Shown here: piece after piece, positions 25,272 through 39,038 of the stretch
Numbering within the stretch: the first letter of the stretch is position 1
Layout: the number at the start of each line of letters is the position of its first letter
Made by a program: the position numbers and the translations under genes
NCBI GenBank assembly: GCA_025093985.1
Contig: JACAAK010000003.1
Span: forward strand, 3,286,001 to 3,350,000
From: Calvatia gigantea
Lineage: Eukaryota > Basidiomycota > Agaricomycetes > Agaricales > Lycoperdaceae
DNA: 64,000 bases
Reading direction: 5' to 3'
The notes under the pieces: generated by a model
What the model was told of the DNA's origin: nothing
Databases searched by the model: none
What the model saw: only the letters and a program-made list of their open reading frames with translations

Positions 25272-25467
25272 CATACCCAATTTAGTAATGGTGCGCGGGA
25301 ATGGCGCATTGTTTATCACAATCTCACGAAAGGTAATGGCAATGGCAAACATATGCAAATGCAAGTTGTGCCAGTCGGTTGGATGCGTTAGCAGCTGACG
25401 AAGTATGGAACAACATCGGATCAACGTCCGCTTACATAAAGCCTCCAACTGACTGGAGGGGAGTCTG
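25272..25467 (-). repeat. Right terminal inverted repeat
   Basis: Partner of the left repeat. It keeps more CpG sites than the left copy. The inferred start codon of the helicase remnant lies about 15 bp inside this repeat, and the second target duplication is at 25468-25476. Confidence 0.85.
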
Positions 25468-25697
25468 CGTCTTCGCTTGCTTTTTCGGTTCCTATTGTTG
25501 TTCAACGGCTTGTATATTAAGACGCGTATCATCTAGCCGCAGAAGTAGCACAATTACGGCTGCCAGTGCGGATAACACTGAAATGTTGCTCAAATACCCC
25601 ATGGGTACCCCAAGAGCGCCCCGCCATCTTCTCCACTCACTCCGGTCTCCCAATTATAGATACGGAGCCGATATCCTTACGGTAATCCGAACGGATC

Positions 25698-25735
25698 GAA
25701 CTTTCATTGTGAACTTTCATTGTGAACTTCATTGT
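25698..25735 (+). repeat. Tandem repeat GAACTTTCATTGT, 2.9 copies
   Basis: Two perfect 13-bp units (25698-25710, 25711-25723) are followed by a third copy lacking one T (25724-25735). It lies outside the transposon in otherwise unremarkable DNA. Confidence 0.8.
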
Positions 25736-27049
25736 GCTTTGACACTTCCAGGTACTCAGCCTGATTCCTTATGAATCATCGCGAATCTGCTATTACCTAA
25801 AAACGAAGCACTAGCTCAGCTTAGTTTCAAAGACAATCCCAACAGTAGTTAACTCAAACATAGCCGCTCTTTCCTCGGTTGCGATCCTTCCGAACTCCGT
25901 AACGAATGCTGACGGTGTCTTCTGCTCTCGAAAGTCCAATTTCGGAATACCACGGTCTGGCTTGGAGGAGGTGCGAGAGACAATTTACCTTGTAGGAGAT
26001 GATGGCCCAATTAAATAATACAGCCGAAACCACCATGCGATGGCAGTAATTTACCCGCCCCCTGAGAGACTAAACCACAATTAGAGGCCTTTGTCATGCG
26101 TCAACGAGCGTGCCACCACTGGCAGGAGACCCCATGCCCATGATGATCCAGAAACGTATTGATGTATGATGTGTCTTTCTTTCTGAAGGAAGACAGGAAT
26201 CTTGGGAGATAGATCATAATCATAGGATTTTTAGTTTTCGTAGCACAGGTCTACTCAGACGTTCCTGACCCCTGTCATCACTCATCGCAGGTCGCTATCG
26301 GCAGAGAGTACCCCAATGGAGGAATAGTTTGACCCGTTCAACTCTGTGCGAGACCTGCATGCATAACCAGTACTAGAGCTAACGAAGGAGAAATGAGTTT
26401 GGACTCAACAGAAACTCTTCGTCCATTCCATACATTAGTATGACATTCCGAAAGCTTGCGCACATGCTAATGCTGGCCCGAAGAAGCCGAGGATGATATT
26501 TCACTAAGACCTTGGACAGTTCTCGCCATCAGGAATGATGGATCTGGACTGCGAGTGGGAATGAGGCTAATTTGGTCGTTCGCGAACGGGAGGCTAAGCT
26601 CTGAGGCCCCAAACTACTCCTGGAACGGTAATATCACCATGTGGTAGGAAGCTGTGGCGCGCGCCCAATGCTATGCCCGGTAGAAGGTAAGATGTATTGA
26701 TGGGCGGAGCAGGCAATATGGGGAACGGCAAACAGTTGATCATGACATTGACCTGATAGTGATTTTGGCGATGGTAGCCGAATCTGTGACATGCGGTCGG
26801 CACTCGTGTTACAGAATACGTTCCGTATTGGTGGGGGAGAGATCGCGGGAGTGAGAGTGAAGTGCCGGTGACGGTGGACAGCGGAAAAGATTCTGCACGT
26901 AACTGTGATCTGGTAGGTATCATGATTCTGTTCGGTGCGAGCTAATGGAGCAGTGTGTTTGAGCCTTCCTCGTCGGGTCTCCATGATTTCAATACCGTGC
27001 CTGTCGTGGTATGAATTAACCCAATTCCAGGGGTGCGCCTCAGGTTTTG

Positions 27050-27057
27050 TATAAAAG
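27050..27057 (+). promoter_or_regulatory. TATA box of the halogenase gene
   Basis: TATAAAAG sits 73 bp before the start codon at 27130, a usual distance for a fungal core promoter with a short leader. Confidence 0.55.
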
Positions 27058-27129
27058 GGCAAGGAATGAGCGGGTAAGTCATCAGAATTCGAAGCGAATT
27101 CACTTTACATCAAGATCTTCACAACAAGA

Positions 27130-29361
<2,232 letters not shown>

Positions 29362-29520
29362 TTGAACCGTAGATATGTCGGTACCAAGCCCTATTTAGCG
29401 TCCCAATAATTGTATCCGCTCTTTCTCCCGCCTGCTTCGTCTCTGAATTGCGATTCACGTTGTTGTGGAACTTCCCGATTTTGTTGAGCTTAGTTATTGT
29501 TCTCGGGTTTGACTGAATGG

Positions 29521-30499
29521 TCAAGAAAATTCAGCGGTTAATAACATCCATGCGAGATTTCGCAACTGACTAGTCCGTGGGTGGCGCCGAGGCTGCTTAT
29601 GGGAGGCTCCGGTGGTTGTTGGGCCCTCCTCACCATAACCTAGATACACATTAGCAATTAAGGAACACCATAACTTAGTCTTACCAGCAAAAGGATCTAC
29701 AGGAGGCCGTCGGCGTTTAAGGGAAGTCGGGGCCACTGGGCCTGTTTCTGCCAGGGGATCTGCTACGACGCTAGTCATGGGACTCTCCGAATTGCTGTCC
29801 GAATCTGACTGGGGTTCGTCATATATTTCCAGCCCTTCCTCTTCCTGCTCCTTTTCATCCTGCCCCTCAGGTGCTCTCTTAAGAGCCTCCTCGTACTGAG
29901 CCCTCGCAATCATTTTGGTAGTAATTTTGGCAGGTGCTGGTGTGGGTAATAGTGGTGCAGTCGATTGCGGATTCACGGTTGGTGTTGAGACGGCGTGCGC
30001 GATAGCGTGTTTTATAAATCGTCCTGCTGCTTCCCTGTCCACCTCGATGCGTCCTGAATTGTGAGAGAACGTGAGGGCCAAATCCTAGGCATAGGAGATT
30101 ACCAACTTGTTGATGGATTCTCTGCATTATTAATTTTCTCGAAGTACTGGCGGACTCGGTCCTATGGTGCCTTAAGCCTCATCGTATGGAAGGGTGGTGG
30201 GAGGTTTACAAGTTCTGATACCACGGGGTGTGTTTTTGGGTCCACACCTTTCGTTTTGAGGTATACTACATGCGCATGAGTATTCGGTGTCTTGTGATGG
30301 CCAGAGACTCACTGAAGGCCAAATCGTAAACAACATAGGGTAAGACTGTTTGTAGTCTGGCTTGCTGCAGGGGTTCAAGCCCGAGAATGGTTTCTGGCAG
30401 TGACTGAGCCAACAGGGGTTCAAGCAGTGATTCAAGCTCGTCAAGCTCGGCGCTAAGATTGGTCAACTTTGCCTTTATTTTGCTCGTTTGGCTGGCCAT
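29521..30499 (-). CDS. LRP1: Exosome cofactor LRP1/Rrp47 (C1D family)
   Basis: Five exons (30499-30313, 30265-30210, 30161-30107, 30053-29685, 29639-29521) encode 261 residues. The N-terminal half, with ELDELESLLEPLL, LPYVVYDL, a short YLKTKGVDP segment, DRVRQYFEKI and AGRFIKHAI, is the Sas10/Utp3/C1D fold. In fungi this protein binds Rrp6 and helps the nuclear exosome process small RNAs. The second half is acidic and Ser-rich, then basic, with DPFAGYGEEG near the end, as in other basidiomycete members. The gene is divergent from SF3B5, with 132 bp between the two start codons. Confidence 0.85.
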
Positions 30500-30631
30500 T
30501 GTCAAGACAGTGTGAGGTGGTCCGGCTTGATGATGGAATGGAATTGTTACAATCGTCATCACGTAAGCCATTCCTCGCAATCTTTTTTTTCTGAGACCTC
30601 GAGGTAAGCAAGAATCAACAAACATCTTGGT
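30500..30631. promoter_or_regulatory. Compact bidirectional promoter LRP1/SF3B5
   Basis: Only 132 bp separate the start codons of two divergent RNA-processing genes, so both core promoters must lie in this stretch or extend into the leaders. No TATA box is evident. Confidence 0.5.
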
Positions 30632-31159
30632 ATGGTACGTCGTCTACACGATCTACTCAAGCACTTTGGCGGTCTACTAACAAAACCCCAGTCTTCGGAA
30701 CTTCGTTACACCGCCAACACACAATTGGAACATCGTACGTTTAACATTGAACACTCCAGAACTGGGGACTAACACTTCTCAGTCCACGCTAGGTACACTG
30801 GAACTGGTGAGTTTGGTATCTTTGACTCCTTGATTGGCTCATATCATATGGGTATGGGTAGGACATGCGGATATATCGAAATAGTGAGATTTTGGTTTTT
30901 TTACGTTCTTTCTCTCAGCTAATAGGACACACAGCGACTGGGTGACGCACCAGCACCGGGACACCCTGGCTTCTATTGTTGGTCATCCCACCCTAATTTC
31001 TTACCTCGCCATTGCAGATGGAGAGGCCATTGGGAGAGCGAAATTTGAAATGACAGAGGTGGCTATTGTCGTGTCTCAATTCATTTCAAATCTCATCCCA
31101 CTCTTCCGTAGCGTATGCTCCAACCTTGCGGACCGCCACCGCGCAAAGATGATGACTGA
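30632..31159 (+). CDS. SF3B5: Splicing factor 3B subunit 5
   Basis: Six exons encode 87 residues, against 86 in the human protein. The sequence contains NTQLEHLHARYTGTGHAD, WVTHQHRD and the ending RMLQPCGPPPRKDDD. SF3B5 is a small subunit of the SF3b complex of the U2 snRNP, which recognises the branch site. The first coding exon consists of the start codon alone: ATG at 30632-30634 is followed directly by a GT-AG intron (30635-30691), and coding resumes with SSELRYTA. The remaining introns are at 30735-30782, 30807-30861, 30884-30934 and 31059-31111. The frame is intact throughout. Confidence 0.92.
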
Positions 31160-31729
31160 AGCCGGAGAACTATTGGTCTGCCTGATGGTCATTTACCGAC
31201 TGCCCCACATAGATATGTTTGTGCGTGTTCCTAGACTTTAGTTGTGACGATGATTGGTTACTGCCGGGATAATAGCACATCGTGTTTCATGACTTTGAAT
31301 GCACTCTTGTCAAACAGGGTGGATGGGGTTGGTTGAAGTGCCTGACCTATTCTTGGCTTAACTGATGATTACCTGGCTGAAAGGAGAGAGCTGGGGAGAA
31401 TGGCGAGAGGTGCCATCTTGAAACGGATGACTTTCCCATGCAATTGACAGACTCAACCCACTCATTTTATCCTCTCGATATTTATAACCTAAACTCGGTT
31501 AGAGACCGGTCATCGTGGAGGTGCTCGGCATTCCCATGATGAGTACTCCAGTCATAACCCGGTGTTACCCCATGTCTGTCTTTTTGCTCTTCTCGCCTCA
31601 CGCCGTTCATATCTGCTGATACCACCACCTATATCCCAAGCAAACAGAAAGTGGTCGACGGCGCCCATTAACAAGGGCAATCGGCACCGGCGCGTTTGGT
31701 AGTAAAAGTCGCTTTCCATCTGCAACGAA
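31160..31729. other. Intergenic region
   Basis: About 570 bp between two plus-strand genes: 3' untranslated region of SF3B5 and promoter of the methyltransferase gene. Nothing else was seen. Confidence 0.4.
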
Positions 31730-33946
31730 ATGGCTACCGCCGATGCTCATCAACCCCCCTCCCGTTATATCTTTCCACAATCAGCCCCCCTCCAACCTGG
31801 GCTCAGACCGACGACTAGCCACTACCGCCCAGTTTCACAGCTGTTGTCAGACGAAACCGGCGCCCCAAAAACACGTCCTATCAAGTTTTCCAGGAGGAGC
31901 TCGATGCAATCATTCTTGTCGAATCATTTGCTGTTGGAGATGGTTCGTAAACCAAACGAGGAGTCGAAAGGGAACAAAGCACAGATACCGACCCGCACTT
32001 CGACTGGAAAGTCTACCAAACCTGTGGCCAGGCAGGCACGTCCGAGGTTAGGCACTGTAAAGAAGGCGTCTCCAAATGCATCCGACATAACGCCCAAAGC
32101 AAATCATGATAACATGATATATCGGACAGAAGATGTATATGTGGCAAAGAAGGGTTGGCATTCGTATGGGAGGATGAAGCTGCACCCTTACTCAAATGAT
32201 GCTGTCTACATGCAATCCTATGATCCAATCATACTTGAAAAGTAAGGACCTGTGATTGCATTGCGATTGATACTGAACTGAAGCTTCCCAGCGAAAAATA
32301 CAATTATCTACTGCTGCGGCGTTTGGCATCATCCGTTCCAACTTTCAGTATGCCAATGAAGAGACCACCTTCAAGTGTGCTGGACCTGGGATGCGGGCAA
32401 GGGCACTGGATGCTGGATGCTGCCAACTTTTGGCCAAACACGAATTTCACCGGTTTTGATTTGATGGATATTCTCCTGCCGGAGGTGCAGCAAAGGGCGA
32501 GTATTCGTCTAGTTCGGGGCAACTTGTACGCGTTTCTCCTCTCTTCTTTAGGTTCGGCTCCTAATGACTTGCAGTGTCAAATATCCTTTGCCGTTTCCGG
32601 ACAAGAGCTTTGACCTCGTTCGGATGGCGAACCTTTCTCTCGCAATACCGTACGACCAATGGGGTTTCGTTGTTTCCGAAGCCCGGCGTATTCTGAGAGT
32701 TGGGGGACAATTGGAGATTATCGACGACGAGCTTTTCTTCCCCTATGGCCCTTTTCCAGTTCGTGCTCCCTCCTCATCACAAAGTCGTTGGCGAAATAAC
32801 TGGGCATCGAATGGGCCAAGAAATTCTCGTGTTGTCGGTGATGAAGGAGAATCTGACGCCAGTTCATCAACCCTGGGTGAGAACGAGGATAACAGCCCCG
32901 GCAGGACCCCCAAGAAGGAAGAGGCGAACCACTTCAAGTCCGAACCACTACGGGCCGCGAGTGTGGATCCCCAACGTTGTTTGATGACGTACCTTCAACA
33001 ATGGGCAAGTCACTATCAGATCGCTCGAGGCATCGAGGACTCGTTCGTTAGCATGCTCCAGCAACGATCCGTTCACCTTGCCCCTCAAGAATTCGTGCCT
33101 GACCTACTGAGACAAATTTTCGGTTACAAGAATTGCAGCAACACCCAAACGTATGACATCAAGCTGGCCCCTGCGTCTTCGTGGGAGGCGGACCAGCCAG
33201 GAAAGACTAATGTTGATAATCTCTTCTGGTCTAACCAACGCTTGGCCGAACCCACTGAGAATGATGGGAGACACTCTTTAGGCAGTGATGGAGACAGTCC
33301 TACCCCACCTATACCTCCACAACACAGCGCGAAAGCGGCCGGTCGCCTGGGTATATCATACTCAGAGCCTTGTTGCGGCGACAGCGGCGACGGCTGCTGT
33401 GAGGCGCCAGGTGACATCCGGTGCGCGCCCGCACCAGCGCCCGGTCACCCGAAGATCATCCCAATCTCCCGGAATAATCGTCTCCCCTTCGACGTTCATT
33501 CCACTTACTCCCATAGAGACGGAGTTCTATACCTGCAAATGGATTCACACTGTTCTAGGTTGTAAACCTGCGATAGTAGATCATGTTCAATCGCATGATG
33601 ATCAAATAGGGAGGGAGGCAATGGACGACGTTGAGCTGAATAACGCCCTATGGACTTACGAGAGGTGAACGCTCTCAGCACTTTCACAAGTTTGTAACTC
33701 ACAAGGCATCAATTTAGCTTTCGGCGCCAGAGATTTCATTGGCCCTCGGATCCCGAGCAAGATCCTGAAAGTTTTGCATCCCCTTCTATTAGTAACACTT
33801 GCAAGTCGGATACGCACCAGTTCTTTGAAGGCCCCGATTCGGAGTCCGTTCATATACGAACCATCCGGGTTTACCACGCAACGAGAACAGAAACGACGTC
33901 ACTTGCCAGTCGCCTCTTCCCAAATAATAATGCATCTCGCCATTAG
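31730..33946 (+). CDS. SAM-dependent methyltransferase with long disordered flanks
   Basis: Four exons (31730-32241, 32292-32525, 32575-33664, 33718-33946) encode about 687 residues. A class I methyltransferase core starts near residue 200 with motif I VLDLGCGQGHW, then GFDLMD and FPDKSFDLVRM, and RRILRVGGQLEIID as motif post-III. A Ser/Glu-rich insert and a long C-terminal region follow. Around 33370 the frame shifts by one base: upstream it reads RLGISYSE, downstream LVAATAATAAVRRQ, as if one C were inserted in GAGCC. Without that shift the protein stops early at 33565. Coding continues well past the shift through the last exon. The target molecule is unknown; the family is common in Agaricomycetes and is only loosely like LaeA. 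Confidence 0.78.
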
Positions 33947-34262
33947 TCATTTCCCTAATCTCCCCTGCATTCCGCGTATATGTCCCAGGACCCTTCGTTC
34001 TCCAGCTCTCTCTGTTCGTCTTGACATCCTTCAAACGCTTAGCAGTTGTTCCACATTCCTACACCAGCATTATTCTTGTTTCTCACCCTGTTATATGCAT
34101 GTATATATCGTATAAATTATGGCCGCGGTTATTGTACAAATTGACTCTTTGTATTTCTGATTGGAATAATATACGATGCCGTTACTACCCACCGCCTGAG
34201 ATCCGACTAGTTCTCACCGACCTATCCGGGTCCTGAGAAACACAACAACCCCTCTGACCATA
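33947..34262. other. Short intergenic region
   Basis: 316 bp between the methyltransferase and the ureohydrolase gene, with no features beyond probable 3' end and promoter. Confidence 0.4.
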
Positions 34263-36188
34263 ATGACAAGAGCTGTACCCCTCACGTTCCTTCTCTGTTT
34301 ATGCGGTGGACTGGTGAATGCTCACCACGAAAATAGTCTGGAACACCATGACGACCAGCTCATTGGGAGCCAAAACCCATTCATCCATGGACCCAACTCT
34401 GCGCATGCGGCGAGGCCCAGGGAACCAACCTGGCTGGAGAAATATGGTCCTCAAATCGACCAAACATTCTCTGGGCCGTTATCGTTCTCACATCTGCCGT
34501 ACCACCGGTGTTTAGAGAATGAAGCCGTGCAGTTCGACATCGCGATCCTTGGGATGCCGTTTGACACTGCCGTCACCTATCGTCCTGGGTGGGTTGTTGG
34601 CTCGCTTAACGTCAATTGAGTTGAACGGCTTTCTAATAATTTAGAGCACGATTTGGTCCATATGCGATACGTTCTGGAAGCAGGAGGCAAAGGGAGGCGA
34701 GGGGATATACCATGTCGTGGGGTGTGAATCCCTTCGACCAAGGATACAAGATCATTGACTGTGGTGATGTGGGCCCGTGACTACCACCCATTCTCTTGTC
34801 GTCTGGAGCTTACAGCGTTTCATGAAAGGTCCCTGTCAATCCATTCGACAATGCCCTGGCTGTGGACCAAATGGAAGTTGCTTATTCTTCGTTGTTATTG
34901 AGGACTCCAGCCAGAACGAAGAACATCTCCACTCATGCGGATCATCGAATAATAGCCAAGGACGGGTTGATACACCCTAAGATTGTCACGTAAGTCCAAA
35001 AACCTCTGGGGACTAAAGACATTACCCACCAGGTACTTGACTTAGTCTTGGAGGGGATCATACGATAGTCAGTCAACGTATTCCTTCTCTTCGTTGATTG
35101 TGTCGAAGTTCGTTTCACCAGGTACTTCCTATTCTTCGGTCCTTATGGAAAGTTTATGGACCTATCTCTGTCATCCATTTCGACGCGCATTTGGTGAGTT
35201 TTTATGTTTTGTAAGGTGGCATGGAAATCCACAACAACCTTTTTGTGGAAAGGATACATGGGCTGCATACCCGGGTCAGACAACTGAACAATCGCGTGTA
35301 ACACATGGCACATTTTTTTACCTGGCCAATGAAGAAGGCCTCATCGCGAACAATAGTGTACACGCTGGCATCCGTTGTAAGCTTGCGGTATGTCAAACCC
35401 TAGGACACTCTCCAAGTGCCTGCCATCCACGCTCCCGGCTAATCAACAACCGCTCCTTTGTATAGGGCTTGGAAGATCTGGAAAACGATACCAGCGTCGG
35501 GTTTCAAGTGATTTCAACAGATGATATCGACGATTTCGGTGTGCCCGCTATTATTAAACGCATCAGGGAACGGGTTGGAGACAGTCCGGTGTACCTGAGG
35601 TGTGTAGACTTTCCGGATGGTCCGATGGTGACTGGAGCGATTAAAGTATATCACCCCAACAGCTTAGATATAGATGTCATCGGTATGTCTTGCTGATTAC
35701 TTCGCGGATTTCCTTTTTATTTGAACAAAACAACTGACCGGTGTGGGCGGTGTGAAGATCCCGGACTGGCCCCAGGAAGTGAGTTCAGTCCGTTTATACA
35801 CAGCACTTGGACCTGACACGTACCCTTGAAATCTTAAGCTGGGACACCTGAGGCTGGAGGATGGACAACTCGGGAAGTCAAGCGCATCCTCCGAGGACTT
35901 GCTGGATTGAACTTCGTGTACGTCGTCCTCTTGATTATGGTCCTGTTGGCGAATGGCTCAATTGTGCAACCATCCTTTCTCAGCGGCGCTGATGTTGTAG
36001 AAGTTTCCCCAGCATATGATCACGGTGAGTTTACCCACTTAACAACATAACCGCCCAATTAAAAAACTGGAAACAAAGCTGAAATTACGGGAACTGCGGC
36101 AGCAGACCTTGTGCATGACTTTCTGTCCATGTTCCTGACCAACAAACCCCCCAAGTCAACAACTTCGCTGAAAGACTCACGTCACTAG
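34263..36188 (+). CDS. Secreted agmatinase-type ureohydrolase
   Basis: Twelve exons give 414 residues in frame. The first 20 residues ([20 protein letters not shown]) form a clean signal peptide, so the protein should enter the secretory pathway. The catalytic domain has every manganese-site motif of the arginase/agmatinase family: GGDHT, FDAHLDTW and SLDIDVIDP, followed by [11 protein letters not shown]. It should hydrolyse a guanidino compound such as agmatine to putrescine and urea. Exons are strikingly small in the catalytic core: 22 bp (35046-35067), 20 bp (35663-35682) and 21 bp (35758-35778). Agmatinases of this secreted type occur in many fungi; the natural substrate is an inference. 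Confidence 0.9.
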
Positions 36189-36323
36189 ACCCACCAGCGA
36201 AGATGGCGCTTATGAATGAATAAACTAATGGGGAGATGCTATCGATCAATACATGAATAAATATGTAGATTGTCTGTAGTCACGACTGAATATACTGTAG
36301 TTACAAGAAACGAGACTCGGCAG

Positions 36324-38237
36324 TTAATGCTTGCCCCAGTGGCCAGTTGCACTAGAAGCTCCGACCTCGTATCCGGGCGGCGAGTCATCTGGTGAGTAAC
36401 CTGAGGGACCAGGTGGTTGTCGAGGCCCTCTGATAGGACTTGTTTGTGTCTGTGCTCCATAGCCCGGATTGGTGTTGATAGGGGCTGGGTAACTGTTGGT
36501 TGGTGCTCCTGCTCCATAATATGAAGACTCTGGGAGTGGTGGTACGGAATTGGTACCGTAGCCGTCTCCGCCTAATGTATATTGACGGTCGGGAGAGGTA
36601 TATTGCTGGATAGGTGGTGAGGGGGAAGAATAGGTATATGGATTGGGAGCGGGGGCGGTGTATGGATTGGAGGTTGTGGCTGAGATGTATGGATTGAAGG
36701 CAGTAGGAGGAGTGTTCGCAGCGGGCATGGGCGGGCTTGACGGAGTGTTCAAGAAGCCAGTGTTGTTGTAAGTATCGGGGTTGAATGAAGGTTCAGAGTA
36801 ATGTGGCGTTTGAGGTTGCGGTTGAGGGGTGTGACTATTGTATTGAGAATAGGATGACGGTTGTTGCCCATGGGATGCTGCAGTGTGGTCTGAAGAATGG
36901 CGGTGAGCATATGTCCTTATCGGTTCGTGGCTGAAATGCGGCCTACATGATGATCCACCAGCCGTGTGGCCATAGTCTGGGCCAGACACGTATGGGTCTT
37001 GATATCCAGTAGCGGATAGATACTGGTTATTGGGAGGCGGGGACGTCTGGCGAGGAACATTTGAATAAGCAGATGTAGCGCCAGCGGCTGGTGCATATCC
37101 ACTAGCTTGCCGACGGGGCGCGTTTTGAGGGTACGTTGAAGGAGAGTGAGAATGTCCAGTGCCTTGTCGTTCGGGATGTGTCTGGCCTTGAGGCCGGGGA
37201 GGGTATGTGATGCTCGCTGCAGCCGTGGGAGAAGTCGGTGTGTAATATTCATCCACAGCACGGGTACCCTGAGGAGCGGGCGCGTAACCGCTGGAAGTGT
37301 ATCCAGGCTTAGGGAATCGGTTGTTGCCAGCAACAGTGGGAGGTGGGGCATCAGGAGTTTCGTCCTTGTAATCAGTATAGGCGGAGTCACCCTCGGCTCG
37401 ACCAGTCTTGACTAACGGTACAGCTTCATGGAAGGCAGGCAGGCCTCCACCGCTTCCTGCTTGCTTGGCCTTCCGCTCGGCTTCGGCCTTGATAGCTTCC
37501 ATCCTCATCTGTTCAGCATAGTTTGCATCAGGCCCGTGAACTTCTTCGTCGCCTCTCTTCCCCCATTTGCTCCTTGGCCCTCGCTTCGCGATGCAGCAGC
37601 GACCTAATGTATAGAAGCAACCGCTGAAGAATAGTAATATCCAGGCTGCTAGGGTCAACCAAACGGCATTTCCCATCGATGCATGGCCTACGGCATTGAT
37701 GCGGGCCTTCGCGATGAAGAAGAGTACAATGTCGAAGATGAAGGCGATGAGGGTGACTCCGGCCGCAAAGCCGGAGACACATGTACTGCAGCAGGCCATG
37801 GACATTTCACGGACGTGGGCTAGGATGCCGAAAACTGCGGAACATGCTGCGAGTCCGAGTCCGACGACATGGAGGAAGAGGGCGTACGTTATCCATTTGA
37901 CGGCGACTTGGGGGATCTGCACACTGAATTTATTGCCCACTAGACCGTTAATGTCTAGTATTGGAGCAGTCAGGAGCGATAACAAGCTGTAGTGGTGCTA
38001 TACTATACCAAGCTGGTACCCAATTGACGGGCTTGAGCACGTTGTTCCGTTTGAAAGTTCCAAACAGTAACCAAGAGTACCAAAAGTTATTGCACCATGG
38101 TTGCTACCAACGTTGATATCCGCTCTGAGGAAATATACGGACTTGAAATAGGGAACACAAAATGACACGATTGCGAGGAGAATGGTAGCAACGAGAGTGA
38201 CGATGAAGCCAGGTGTTGCGGGACGAATGCAAGTCAT
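36324..38237 (-). CDS. RIM9: pH-response regulator RIM9/PalI
   Basis: Two exons (38237-38009 and 37954-36324) encode 619 residues. The N-terminal 190 residues form the SUR7/PalI membrane domain: a first span in ATPGFIVTLVATILLAIVSF, an extracellular loop, and three further spans. PalI/Rim9 helps place the PalH/Rim21 sensor at the plasma membrane in the ambient-pH pathway. The rest is a long cytoplasmic tail, first basic and helical, then Pro/Tyr/Ser/Gly-rich and probably disordered, which is typical of basidiomycete PalI. The Met in MTCIRPATPGF was taken as start because it is just before the first span; an in-frame Met lies further upstream at 38336. Confidence 0.88.
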
Positions 38238-39038
38238 ATCCCGGATGATGAAGGAGTGAACAAAGAGATGAAAGCGAGAGACAACCTCCACAAGTGGCCC
38301 TGATAGCACCGCCTCTGCTTCGGCTTGTTTTAGCAACCCACGCTAGTCTTCCCTTCCGCAGGCTACAGCGCCTCTAACATAGCTTTATGTATTTCCTTGA
38401 CGAACATAGCTTCAGAGGAGCTGCGGTATTATTCCAGACGCTCCGCTTGAGTGGTTCCCCAAGACCTCCGTTTGTCGACTATCTGCACTGCTGAGGTTTG
38501 TCTTAACCCGACCACTCATCATGCATCATGCATCATGCGTCATGATCACCATCACCACTTTTCCACCGCCCGTAGTTACGGAACAGAACTGGTGGTTGCC
38601 GTGGCCACTGACCTTGATGAAAACTCACATTTGATAGAAATCTTAAGCACCACTCTCCAAGTCGGTCGTATATAACACAAGTTTGGTAAACTAATACTGC
38701 ACCTGGACAAAAGGGTCTGGTTGAGAGTCATTTCAATTTCATTTCAATTTCGCGACCCTGAGGGTGTTCATAAAGCTGGTCAGTTTTACATGGCTTTCTT
38801 TCTCGTTCAGTCTCAACGACACTATACAACTCCGTGAAGCAGTAGGTTGCCAGCCCCATCAGTCGTGCCCGCCCATGGACACAGCCCGGAGTCATATTTA
38901 AGACGCAACAGTCCATCCCGTTGACGCGTGCTAGCCACCAAAACCTGCCCCCTAGACTCGGTTCCTTCCCGTTGTCCTTCGTCCCTTTTCACTTAGTTCT
39001 TTCCATATCTATTTTCCAATTTCAGTTGACACCCAATC
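38238..39038. other. Intergenic region, divergent promoters
   Basis: About 800 bp between RIM9 (-) and the next gene (+). A short tandem repeat lies at 38517-38544. No gene was supported. Confidence 0.4.
38517..38544 (+). repeat. Tandem repeat CATCATG, 4 copies
   Basis: Three perfect CATCATG units are followed by CGTCATG. It lies in the divergent intergenic region and has no evident function. Confidence 0.75.

Larger units (their letters stand above)
24287..25467. mobile_element. Non-autonomous MULE-like DNA transposon (1,181 bp)
   Basis: Both ends start with CAGACTCCCCTCCAGT read inwards. The inverted repeats match over about 126 bp with roughly ten mismatches, and weaker similarity continues to about 195 bp. 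The element is flanked on both sides by the identical 9 bp CGTCTTCGC (24278-24286 and 25468-25476), a perfect target-site duplication. Long inverted repeats plus a 9-bp duplication fit the Mutator-like superfamily, although the class is inferred without a transposase. The interior carries a decayed RecQ-like helicase piece on the minus strand. No transposase is encoded, so the copy cannot move on its own. Confidence 0.85.
25477..27129. other. Intergenic region upstream of the halogenase
   Basis: About 1.65 kb with no supported gene. Short frames on the minus strand (25854-26036, 26594-26923, 26634-27062) show no family similarity. A 13-bp tandem repeat lies at 25698-25735, and a TATA box lies near the right end. 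The rest may be promoter sequence or unrecognised repeat debris next to the transposon. Confidence 0.4.

Noticed and set aside
24287..25467. Interpretation as a Helitron because of the helicase
   Set aside because: The helicase is RecQ-like rather than Pif1-like, and the element has inverted termini and a 9-bp target duplication, which Helitrons lack.
26594..27062. Minus-strand frames upstream of the halogenase
   Set aside because: No domain, no codon pattern like real genes, and they cover the likely promoter with its TATA box.
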